Source: Solen grandis
Taxonomy: Eukaryota > Mollusca > Bivalvia > Adapedonta > Solenidae
Length of the DNA: 64,000 nt
Reading direction: 5' to 3'
Assembly (NCBI GenBank): GCA_021229015.1
Contig: CM037794.1
Location: forward strand, 45,567,436 to 45,631,435
Part shown: one piece after another, positions 1 to 12,700 of the stretch
Numbering within the stretch: position 1 is the stretch's first letter
Layout: every line of letters begins with the position of its first letter
Program-made: the position numbers and the translations under genes
The notes under the pieces: model-generated
What the model saw: only the letters and a program-made list of their open reading frames with translations
Database searches by the model: none
What the model was told of the DNA's origin: nothing

Positions 1-653
1 TTATGATATAAATGTGTGTATTTATTGAGGAAACAAGTATTTAACAAGTGTTTTTTGACAACTGTTAAATTCCAGATCAATAAATGCTTCATTTCCATGA
101 ATGATTTTCAAACTGGCGGTAGACAGTCTTACGTACCTATAAACAATAGCAGGCATCATTGATTTGCATAATTACCACAGCTGTTTTCACCGCACTTCAT
201 CACTTTGTGCTCAGTAGCATATCAATTCAATGTGCTTATATGCAGTTAATGAAACGAAGCCTTACTCTGGATAATTATGAAACAAATCAAAGTGCTCATG
301 GTACTAAGAGACTGACAGCAGGGTTATCATGAAGCAAAGAACAAGTTCAGCAGACTTACTACTACATGTAGTAACTAGAGTTCCAGGAAAACGTGTAGAG
401 TTTTTAAGCTTGATATAACTTTTGTCTCTATCAATTAAACGCTGGAATTAGAATTATGGCTATTTCACCATGTAAATCCTGCATACAGTCTCTCAGCACA
501 TTGTAAGCTTTGATTAAAAATGGCATGGCATTTGATGATGTATTTGCTTTCATCAAGTTTGATATATTGAATCTATATGATTCATTATATAGACCTATCA
601 TGCAATCTTATAGTCTAAATACAACTTCAGTAGTTTTCTACTTTATTTTTCAG
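1..653. other. Intron upstream of the first visible HECTD2 exon
   Basis: No exon was recognised. The stretch 265-352 is an inverted copy of 6349-6432 (shared CTTTGATTTGTTTC and TCATGATAACC elements), so it belongs to a dispersed repeat. Confidence 0.6.
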
Positions 654-743
654 AGAGATCCAAACAAAGACTACAAGAGTACTGAGGACCCAGGGTTGAA
701 GTTTGACTTCATCAATACAGTGTTTGATCTCATCTTAGGGTTG
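654..743 (+). CDS. HECTD2: HECTD2 exon (30 codons)
   Basis: The acceptor TTTTTCAG ends at 653 and the donor GTAAGT starts at 744. Phase is 0 at both ends. It encodes RDPNKDYKSTEDP then LKFDFINTVFDLILGL, matching the vertebrate segment just before the PQDVQKTVLK motif. It is the first exon of this gene visible in the window. Confidence 0.82.
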
Positions 744-3700
744 GTAAGTAATCTTTGACCTTTTATCATGCAAAATGACCTTTGAAGGTCGCCATGATTT
801 AGAGGTTAAAGTATCCGCCTAGGGAGCAAGAGGATGTTGTTTCGATCCCAGTCAGTGTAGTTCCAGGACTAGACATTTCAGCAGACTGTTCAATTGCTTT
901 TAATTTGTCTCAAACTACAGATATTAAACCAGCCTATAGGGTGTTAGTGTTTCATTATTTGAATCCATGCTTCTATAGACTATTCAAATAACAGTTGCAG
1001 TTTTTCAAAATCCTTTTCATGACGTGTTTCCTCTATTGTTTCTTTTCTTTTATTTCATTTTATTGAACCACTACCTGACAATTCTGTTTCGGTTTGATCG
1101 AATTATGTTTTGTCATCACTTGTGTCTTTTTTGCAGTAAGTCAATAATGCACTTAAAACTTTGCCCATTAGTCAATATCCTGACTACCCAAATAAAATGA
1201 AAAATCATTTAGTGACTGTAATAGTACAGATTCCAAATCTGAATTATGCATTATCCTAGGTGGGGGCTTGAAGACATTTTTGTTGAGGTCAGAAGCAATG
1301 ACGATTTACCAGAAAAGTTCTTATTTTCATTTGTTTTCCTTTTGTTTGACATTATACAATATAAAATGTCAAAACAAAAGCAAAGCCATTCTTAAAAGAC
1401 ACTCCATATTCAAAATACTTTAAAGAATCAGTAAAATCCAATATTAGAAAGCTATTGAATAGGAATAAATATCAAGTTCTAAAAAAGCCTTGTGACAGAT
1501 TACCTTAAAGCTTTTTATGATTTTTTTTTTTTTTTTTATTATTATATTTGACTTGGTATTCATTATGCCCCCACAAAAATTATTTGGTGGGGTATATTGG
1601 AGTTAGCTTGTAGGTTGGTCCCTTGGTCTGTTGGATTTGTCTAATTGATAACTCATAATGGGTGCCTGGATAGCGTAGTGGTAACATGCTTCGCTTCTCA
1701 CCAATGCGTCACAGGTTCAATTCCTGGTCACGTACATGAGAGGGTACAGAGGTTGCCCGTCCAGACACATGAATGGGTTGACAGATTTAAAACATTTTTA
1801 GTACACATGTTTGTGTGTTTTCAATAAATGAAGGCCTAGTTTGACAAATATTTGACACAGTTTGGCCCCTTTTGTACTCTGAGTTTGCCAAAAATATTTT
1901 AGGCTCAGTGAATTTAGATTATATTTGGTTCACATGTCTATCTCAATACAATAAAGGCAAAATTTGACTGGGCAAAATCCGTAAATTAATGACACAGTTA
2001 TAGCCCCTTTTTATACGCCCATCTTAAGATGGGGCATATTATGTGAACACGGCGTGCGTGCGGGCAGGCGGGTGTGGAACATTTGTTGTCCGGGCTCTAA
2101 CTTCAATACCGTTTGCCCAATCCTTTTCAAACTTTCCACACATGTGCATGGCCATAATATCTCGGATGAGTTAGATATCCAGCATTATCGCTTGACTGAC
2201 TTAGAAGTTATGGCCCTTGACGTACACAAAATACTTGAAATTGTGATTGTCCGGGCTCTAACTTCAATACCGTTAGTCCAATCCTTTTCAAACTTTTCAC
2301 ACATGTGCATGGCCATAATATCTCGGATGAGTTCGATATCCAGCATTATTGCGTGAATGACTTAGAAGTTATGGCCTTTGACGTACACAAAATACTTGAA
2401 ATTGTGATTGTCCACGCTCTAACTTCAATACCGTTAGTCCAATCCTTTTCAAACTTTACACACATGTGCATGGCCATAATATCTCGGATGAGTTCGATAT
2501 CCAGCATTATTGCGTGAATGACTTAGAAGTTATGGCCCTTGAACACTTGAATAAGTCAAAAGAGACATTTTCCTTCAAATTAATGGAAATGTTTCAACAT
2601 GATTGTTAGCTCACCTGAGCCTAGCTCAGGGTGAGCTTTTGGGATACTTGATTGTCCGTCGTCCGTCAACAATTTTGATGTTTACACACTAGAGGCCACA
2701 ATTTTGATCCAATCTTCCTCAAACTTGGTCAGAAGTTGTCTTGATGATATCTTGAACCCTTTCGATAATGGGTCAGGTTGGATCCAAAAGTAGGTCAGTA
2801 GGTCAAATCTTAGAAAAATCTTGTTTACACATTAGGGGCCACAATTTTGATCCAATCTTCGTCAAACTTGGTCAGAAAGTTTGTCTTGATGATATCTTGA
2901 ACCCTTTCGAAAATGGGTCAGGTTGGATCAAAAAGTAGGTCAGTAGGTCAAATCTTAGAAAAATCTTGTTTACACACTAGAGGCCACAATTTTGATCCAA
3001 TCTTCTTCAAACTTGGTCAGAATGTTTGTCTTGATGATATATTGAACCCTTTTGAAAATGGGTCAGGTTGGATCAAAAAGTAGGTCAGTAGGTCAAATCT
3101 TAGAAAAATCTTGTTTATACTCTGAGGGCAACATTTTTGGTCCAATCATCCTCAAACTTTGGCAGAATGTTTGTCATGATGATATCTTTTGTGGATGGGG
3201 TCAGAAAATTCCTGAACATTGTTTCACCTCATCATCTTAATTCTAAAGCAATCTATTTTGTACAGGCAATGAATGATACTTTTCTCAGGTGAGCGATCTA
3301 GGGCCATCTTGGCCCTCTTGTTTTAATAAGTAACATTCATTAACTAATGGGATTTAGGAGACAATAGCTTGTTTCTCTGAGCTATTTCTGAGAGTCCCCA
3401 TACTGTGATGGGCATATTTTGTGGCAGTCCTGACCCTTGTTGACTTTGAATTTACCAAAAATCAATAACTCATGATAGGCTTCACAGATTTAGATATTAG
3501 GCATAATCAGTAAATCTTTGACACAGTTATGACCCCTTTTGTTAATTTGCATAGTTCTAGATGTTGAGGACTGATAGTGAAACTATTTTAAGTGCATTTA
3601 TATAATGTGTCTGAATAAAAATAGAATGTATGTCCGGGGCATATAGCGACAGATACTGTGCAGGATTATATTCATTTAAATTCCATGTCAGAAACTGTGA

Positions 3701-6700
3701 TATCAGTTTGCTTTATTATGTTTACTTTTAGTTTTTTTTCCCATTTTTAGACCTTATTAATCAATACTGTCCCATTTGCATGGTTAATTGATTGGCGTAA
3801 CTTTCAGACGTCTATTTGCTTTGGCAACATTTAAACTTTTCACCATTAAAATGTTTACTTTCCCTTGTTTTTCAGCCTCAAGAGATACAGAAGACTGTTT
3901 TAAAGAGCATTATCAACAGTTTGCTAAAAGATAAAAGGTAAATTACAGTAATTTATTTGTGTATCACCTTTTATCCATGCATTTTTATTTTTTTTTTTGT
4001 GAATCATTAATTGGTGTAGAATGATCTTTATCACGTATCTAGAAGAAAGGTTGACATGTCACCATATCCTGGTGATAGTGTCACTATCTGTAGCTTTGTC
4101 TGAAAACCTCATTTGTTAACCCTTTACCTCATGCATATTCATGTGCATACATATTCATTTTTGAACCTAAAATGATATGCTAAATAAAGATTTTTTCATT
4201 ATTATGCAGACTGCAGAATCTGACCTGCAATATTGTATGAGCAAACAGAGGAGACCCTGATCAGACAGCTCCTTTTCTGGTGCTGTCTGATTAGGGTTTG
4301 CCATGGTGTCAAAATGTGCCCATATGAGGTAAAGGGTGAAGCACTGAATTAACCCATTTTTGTATTGATACACTTATCTGGTAGTATATAAGTTTTATAT
4401 TAATAATTACACAATTTGTATTTAACTCACTTGAATAACAAAGCATACATTTTGAATAAATAACATTTTGTTTGAATAACACTTTTTGCTTGTTACTCGT
4501 AGTGTTCACTGCAACATTAAATTGATAGAGAGAGAGAGAGAATAAATAAATGTGACATCACCACTATTATATTTAATACAGCACAATAATATATATGTGC
4601 ATATTTGCTTAAATTGTTTTCCAAAATATTACCAGATCACCTGTGTAGATAAGCAATGATGTAGATGTACAATAATTGAGACCATGCTTTTACCAAGATG
4701 TGAAAGACTGTGTTTTAACCAAAACATGAGAATGAATTTCAAAATATTAGTGTTGAGCACAAAGTGCTCAAGGTGAGTTATTAGGATGGGTCAATGTCTG
4801 CCGTCTGTCATCAACTTTAACTTTAAACAACATCTCCTCCTAAAACACTGGGTAAATTTTAAAGAAACTTCACAGGAATGTTCCTTGGGTGATGCCCTTT
4901 TATAGTTGTTCTAAGAATTTGATTCCATGCAGAACTCTGGTTGCCATTGCAATGGAAAGAAAAATCATATGAAAACTTCTCCTCCAAAACTTCTGGCCAG
5001 ATTTCAAAATAATTTGGTACAGATACTTCTAGGGTAGCCCTCTACCAAGATTGTTCAAACTATTTTGATCTGTTGAAAAACATGGCTGCCAGGGGGCAGA
5101 GCCCATTTTCTGTATATAGTACAAATTTGAAAATTCTTCTTGTCTAAAAGTATGCATTGGATTTATGGCTGGCAGGGGGCAGAGCCCATTTTCCATAATA
5201 TCATAAGATATTTGCCGTTTCTTTTCCTCCCATTCATACCTGGTTCTCAGGTGAGCAATCCCAGGGCCATCATGGCCCTCTTGTTTTCAGAATATGAGAA
5301 TGTGATTTTACCTTAATATATGAACGTGATTTTACCAAAAAATGGAAACTTATTTATTAGAGGTCAACAGTTCAGCCCGTGCTACGCCTGTATGCACAAT
5401 TTGAAATGTTGCCCATGCAACAATTTACTAACAGTGCTAAAAAACAAACAAATTTATGTGAAACAGCTAATTAGAATGGTTTATAAACTTTTATCTATGG
5501 CATCATATGGTAATAATATGGAATATTTATACTACTCAAAATTTGCTAAGGTTCATAAATTGAAATCCTGTTTACTTGTGTATTTATTTAACCTTTTGTT
5601 TTAAATGTATTACCATCAATGCTTATGATAGCATCATAGCTTTAGTTGGTTTATTAGATTGTTTTAATAATTAAATTTTTCAATCTTTATATTAAATTTT
5701 TAAAAAAAAAAAAAATTTGATATATATAGTTACATAGTAAAATTTCATCTCTGTAGAAAAAAAATCTCTGAATGAAGTAACATGAAATAACATGGTTCTT
5801 GAAAAGCGGCATTTTATAAAGTTGACTATGAGAGAACACATTTATCACAGACTAAATGGAAGTATCAGTTGTTATTGTCATTTAAAATTATTAATGAAAT
5901 GAAAGGTAAAAAAATATATTATTCCATTCAGGCACTGTGGACTAGGACAGAAAATAAATCAATTTTTAGTTTTAGACAATTAAACATTGGAAATACAATA
6001 TTGACACAGATCCAATTTACCGGCAGGTGGTACTGCCTTTTCTAAAGCGATAAAATGTCATTAAAATGCCCCTGTTTACCACATACAGATGCCTTTTGAT
6101 GCCTCATGAAACAGAGCAGGCCTAGGATCTGGGTCCACCCTGTTTGCTTTTACAAAATTGTAACTCCAATTGTACGTTTGCACTTTAAGAATCAAAGAGG
6201 TCAAGGTACTGAGAGACTGTTGGCCGGATTTGCATGAAATATTTCTTAACATATAATTCTAAATCCAGCGTAGTACTAGATAAAGGTAAAGGTCATATGA
6301 TGCCAGAAACGCCACATATTTTTCTGCAACTCTTAAATTATTAGTTAGTCAGCTGAACTTGCTTTTTGTTTCATGATAACCCCGCCGGTAATCTCTCAGT
6401 ACCTTCAGTGCTTTGATTTGTTTCGCAATGATCTGTAATGAGGGTCATGACCCTGATTCCATTTAGGTATAATTTGTAAACCTAATGAGGTCAGTCAAAC
6501 TATATTCTTGTGTGCAGAGTGATACAATACAGTTAAATCTTCAAATCAGAAATGCCTGTTTTTGATTTTGGCTCTGTCGCCAGTCAAAAAATCTGTTGTT
6601 TATACTCAGTAAATCATGAATGTGTACATGAATATTCATGAGGTAAAGGATTAAGTCATGAATGGCTACATGAGTATTCATGAGATAAAGGGTTAAATCA

Positions 6701-9700
6701 TGAATGTGTACATGAATATTCATGAGGTAAAGGGTTAAATACTCAACGAAAAAATATCAGACCTTTTTTCTTAATGATGAGGAAGGGTCAGTCATACCAT
6801 ATTTGATGGGAAAAGTGTCATTTGCTAAATCAAGGTAATCCACCCATCATTAAATTGTGATCATTATAAGTCCATCAAGTGATTGTAAGAATTTTATCGC
6901 AAATGCAAGCTTTTATAGACTAAGAGCAAAATAGCCTATAATTCCAAGTCAGTTGGTGCTTGCATCGGCACTGAAGTCTTTTTAGGCATTTGAAGGACCA
7001 CGTTGATAATTTAATGATGGATGGAATATCTTAAAAGGACACTGGGTGTAAATAGGAAAGCACCTTTCCAGTTTTTAGTGAAAAGTTAAGACCCACTTCC
7101 CCTTGGTCAACTGCTCACAAATCAATATATCACAATCCAAACTTCTGTGTTATTTTGTGTAAACCAGATCAACTATTGACTTCCTGTTATCTCATTGAAG
7201 ATATTGGATAGCCTGTACATAAGCTAATGCTAGAAAGATCTATTTTTAGAGGGCTGTAATTAGCCCTTAGTAAAGAAAAAGTACCCCAACAAAAAAATAA
7301 AAAATATATATCTATATAATATACATATGATTTTGTACAATTTCTCCAAAAGCATAAAAATACTAAAACTTTAACTGCTTGAAAGAATTCTGTAATATAA
7401 GACTTTGTTTCCTAATTTATGTTTAGAACTAATAAGACTCAAAAGACCTCAGCAGGTAGAAAGGTCTTCTTTATGATGTATTTTACAGAGAGAAATATTG
7501 ACAAAAAATATTTCATTAATGTTAGTCCTTAATCCCTTCAGTGTATGATGCACTTGAAACATAGCGATACAGAATGCCCAGCTGGCTGTTTGTTTATTCA
7601 TAACTTAGATCAAATGAAACAGAATGTATGGATGAGTGGAGACGCACTCTCAGCGTCATTCTCTGCCTCATTGCACGAAAAATAATTGGGTGTCAGAATC
7701 TAAGGTTGACAGGATGTTCTTGGCATGATTGATGGATAGACGACAGACACCTTTTCATTCCGTTAATGCCTAGGTCAATACAAAGTCAAGATTGTTCAGT
7801 AAGGTGTCGACAGTTAATCTATGACGAAAATTGATTTATCTTTGATCAAAAATATTTCCATACACAGGTGTCTTCATGAATTGTAAGGTCTTATACTTGT
7901 CAGAAACTAAGGACATAATTTATTTTATAAAGAAAGCATAGTGGCACTTTAATTTTTACTACATTTCAAACTTATTCTGATGTTGTTCAGGCTTTTTATT
8001 TGGAAGGGGTATTCAAGCTTGGATGTTCAGTCAGACATGGGTTTTTCTGGGCCTTGTGAACAATGCTATCTGTGTTAATAAACTATTTTTTCACCATCAA
8101 AAATTTCCAAGTGGTTAGAGCATTCGCCTTAGGAGTGTGAGGTTATGGGTTCAATTCCTGGCCACATCATACCAAAGTCGTAAAAATGATGCTGGTATAA
8201 CTAGACCCCCTTTCTTGGCACTCTGCACATAAGGGTTGTTCAAGGACTTGTGTGCCCGGTGTCAAGATAACGTGATTGATTGTGGTATCATGCCACATGT
8301 CTATGGCATCATACTGCAGTGTGGCAGCACTATATCTGTCTAGTAGACATAGTCACTAAATGACTGAAATGCTGTTGATCTGAATTTATTCCAACAAAAC
8401 AAACAAAAACATTTTTTATAAGTATGATAACTCTCATTCCACTCATTATAAGATAAATAAAGTTTATAATTTAGATGGAAAAAATGAAATTATCATGATT
8501 ATTATTGCATATATTCTGAATAAAAAATCCTGTTTATATGTTTTCCTTATTCTTATTGCTCTTGATTTGTTTTATATAAAGCACCATATTAATACACTAT
8601 TCTTGACTGCAATATGTTATATTTTTTATTGATTATATATGTAAAGGATGTCTACTGTTTCTTGTTATTTCACGCTTGCAATTCTAGGAACAATGAGCGA
8701 ATGAACTGGTAAGTACAGAGACCCCTCCCTTAGAAGTCACCTGTGATTAAACAATCACAATCTGTCCATAGTGGCAAACTCTTCTGTTCTCCAGTAAAAA
8801 TAAACTATAGAGTAATGGCCGTGTGTCAGGGGTCACATGAAAACATTTGTAGATAAACCTTTGTAAGCAAGCACTTGTACTAAGTAACCAACTTGCTTTA
8901 AACAGCCTGAGGCAGCAGATGTCTAAAATGGTGTGTTGACATACCTGAAATGGTGTGTTGTCATACCTGAAATGGTGTGTTGTCATACCTTAAATGGTGT
9001 GTTGTCATTCCTGAAATGATGTGTTGTCAAACCTTAAATGGTGTGTTGTCAAACCTTAAATGGTGTGTTGTCATACCTTAAATGGTGTGTTGTCAAACCT
9101 TGAATGGTGTATTGTCAACCTTAAATGGTGTGTTGTCAAACCTAAAATGGTGTGTTGTCATACTTTAAATGGTGTGTTGTCAAACCTTAAATGGTGTGTT
9201 GTCAAACCTTAAATGGTGTGATGTCATTCCTGAAATGATGTGTTGTCACAACTTAGAATGGTGTGTTGTCATACCTGAAATGATGTGTTGTCATATATAA
9301 AATGATGTATTAACATACCTGAAATGGTGTGTTGTCATATATAAAATGATGTATTATCATACCTTAAATGGTGTGTTGTCATACCTGAAATGGTGTGTTG
9401 TCATATATAAAATGATGTATTATCATACCTTAAATGGTGTGTTGTCATACCTGAAATGGAGTGTTGTCATATATAAAATGATGTTTTATCATACCTGGTC
9501 ATATATAAAATGATGTATTCTAACACGACTTGCATCTTTATCTCTATACAGAAAGAAGGAGAAAAATTGTGTGTAAATTCGCAATAACGCACTGGAATCA
9601 GCGCTCGCGAAGCGTAATAATATATATTCCCTTACAATTACCTCCCCCGTATACTGCAGTTATGAATGAACGTAAACATCGTAGTAAAACTGACCTACTT

Positions 9701-12700
9701 TAAACAATATCGTTCGTCTGCATCGTAAAATGGCTGAATTACCTCACGGTGCTCATTGTGAGTTACGGGGTAGTAATGACACATGGAGAGTTGTTGATAG
9801 ACAACATGACGATATCGTTCTTAAGTATGTCATTCAATCGCTACATTCCGGAGAAATAAAAAGGGTTTTGTTTGAAAAAAAATACAACCTACAAAGGAAG
9901 TCTGAGTTCTTATATCAAGCCATCAGAAGAGGAATGAAGGCGACTTAGTGAAAGACTAACCTTCAACATACCAGATCAAGCTGGAGATTCTATACGACCA
10001 AAAACATCTGCGTCAAATTCTCTTGTAGCACATTCCGGTCACCGTGACATTTCGCGTGACATTACACATGTGTCTCCAGCAACCCCGAATTTTAATCCAG
10101 TTGATATCACAATGAACACATCCAATTCAAGAGATGCAAGATCATTCACAATGTTTGCTGGCAATATCACAGGTGGCACAATCAGTGTAAACATATACAA
10201 CAAGTGAAATAAACACATGTGTTGAACCGTTCCTCTTTTGAATTTGTGTTAACACTTTTGCTTTAATGTTGACGTCATCAAAGTGTGTGTAATACACATT
10301 TATAGTTTATCTAGCTGTTACATTTTGAACATCGATTTGTTCATTGGTTAAAAATTAATTTGAAGAGACCAAAAAATATCGTTACAAATAATATATTTAA
10401 TTTAAAAAAGTGTGCCATTTTTGTTACTTTTTTATTTTTTCTCAGCTACATTATACGGGGGAGGTAAAACGATCGGCAAACTAGAGGGAAGTTGTTCGGT
10501 TTAATGTTGCTACGCTTAATAAATGAATCCGAAAAATATTATGGAAAAATGTGTTAGAATCGAAATAATCTGTCTCTACTGGTGCGTTGTTGTTTATTTA
10601 CACACAGGTTTGTCGTTCAGGTACGAATAATTATATCACTCGGGCTTCGCCCTCGTGATATAATAATTCGCACCTGAACTCCGAACCTGTGTGTAAATAA
10701 ACAACAACGCACCGGTAGAGACAGATTATTTCTTAATTATCATACCTGAAATGGTGTGTTATCATACCTGAAATGGTGTGTTATCATACCTGAAATGGTG
10801 TGTTATCATACCTGAAATGGTGTGTTATCATACCTGAAATGGTGTGTTATCATACCTGAAATGGTGTGTTAGCTAATTTTGCCATAAGTGACAGACTGTT
10901 TAAGGCATGTTTGGTTATATACAACTTCACTGGTTTGATTACTGTAGTATTTTGTATGCTTACCAATTATTGTTATCATACATTTATTTGTGAATTTGGT
11001 TGACAACTATATCGCATGTAATTATTAGTAATTGAATGAAAGGTAAAAAATTGTTAGTAGCAATGATCCTAAATTAAATGCCACCAACCTTCATTAGCTG
11101 AAAGTCAAACTTAAAATCTTGACTTAGATAATGTTTCACCATTCTTATTTCATATTGTATTTGACCTTTTACCTCATACAGATACATTTTGACACTTTGG
11201 CAAACAGAGATGACTAGATCAGACAGTTTTTTTCAGTATATGAAACAATGGATTTTTCTTGCCTGCAAGACTTTATAGTATCTAAAATTCAATATTTTAT
11301 GAGCAAATAAAGGAGACGAGGACTAGGATCTGTCTGATCTGGGTCTCCGCTGTTTGCAAATACATCAAAATGAGTCTCTATGAGGTAAAGGGTTATACTT
11401 TTGCTCTTCTATTCAGTAGAAATAAAACACTTTTCACCATTAGACCTTTATTTATTACGTTTAAAGTATGTGTAATACTTATAAGACAAACTCATAGTAC
11501 ATGTATTCCATTGTCAAAAATTGTGTACATGGCCGAAGGCTGTGGGCTCGAACCCCAGTGGGGGCAAGAATCAAACACAAACCTCCAAGGTGCAAAGTAC
11601 TGGTCCAACCCACTAACCCTTGAGTTGAGAGAACATGTTTCATAATCAACGTAAAAAAATAAATAAATATTAATTGAGCCCACAAGCAACTAAATGTGTC
11701 ATCCTTCACTTATCAGATATAGCAAAATGTAATTGATGCAATTGCAGTATTTAAGTCTCACAAATTGTCAGCGTGTTGAAAAAGGAATGCAAATATTAAA
11801 AAAATAAAAAAAAAGTTTTTTTTTTTCATTAAAGAACAACAACAAAAAGTATAGCAATTTTCTTGATCAAAGATGTTCATTTCAACATATTCAATTGCTT
11901 CAGCTAACCTGTTTCACATACAGTGTTTTAGTTCACATTTCATATTCTGTTACAGTTTCAACCTCTCCTTATGATGTGCTATGTCCAGGAATAGATATAC
12001 AAGTTCTTTGTCAGCAACTGATAATCAATACACCTCATGTTAAGATTCACCATGCTGTAAATGTCAGCATGGCATGGGGTATTCAGGAAAATTTTTGTGA
12101 ACAAATACATACTTTGGGGTGGGGGGGAAGAAGGGGAAAACTAGATTCAGGAATATGTGTTAACAAGTAATTTGGTACTTTTTTAACTGGCTGTTTCTAA
12201 TAGAAATTACTTATATTTTGTCTGTGGATGGAATTAATGATTCAGTAATGTAATATTGTTCTGAAAGTATAATAGAAAACATTTTGCAGTCAGTGTTAAT
12301 GAAGAGAAATTGTTAGAAAAGAAAAACACGGTTTAGTTTCACTATGTCATGACCCAATAAGCGGATGTCAACAGATATAAATTTACCGATTTTTGTATTC
12401 CCTTTTACCGTAGGCATTACTCAAATGCATCTTTTCTAAATCAAAACATGCTAATTTATGCATGTATAAACTGTATTTTAATCACAGGAAATGAAGGTCT
12501 AGTATGTCCATGATTGTAATTGCTTACTCATCAATGTTTTCATTGTATAAGCAATCTCATTCAAATCAGATTCAGTTTCGCTAACTGAATCTGACAACAT
12601 CATGTAGAAGGTCGTCTCAGATTGACCTTTGTGTAAGCTAATCAAATTGGCACCGACAGAATTGTTAGGTATAACCAGGGGAAGTACCAGCATCAATGTA

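Noticed and set aside
1660..1735. tRNA gene
   Set aside because: Box A and B are present, but no cloverleaf or acceptor stem forms; probably a SINE head.
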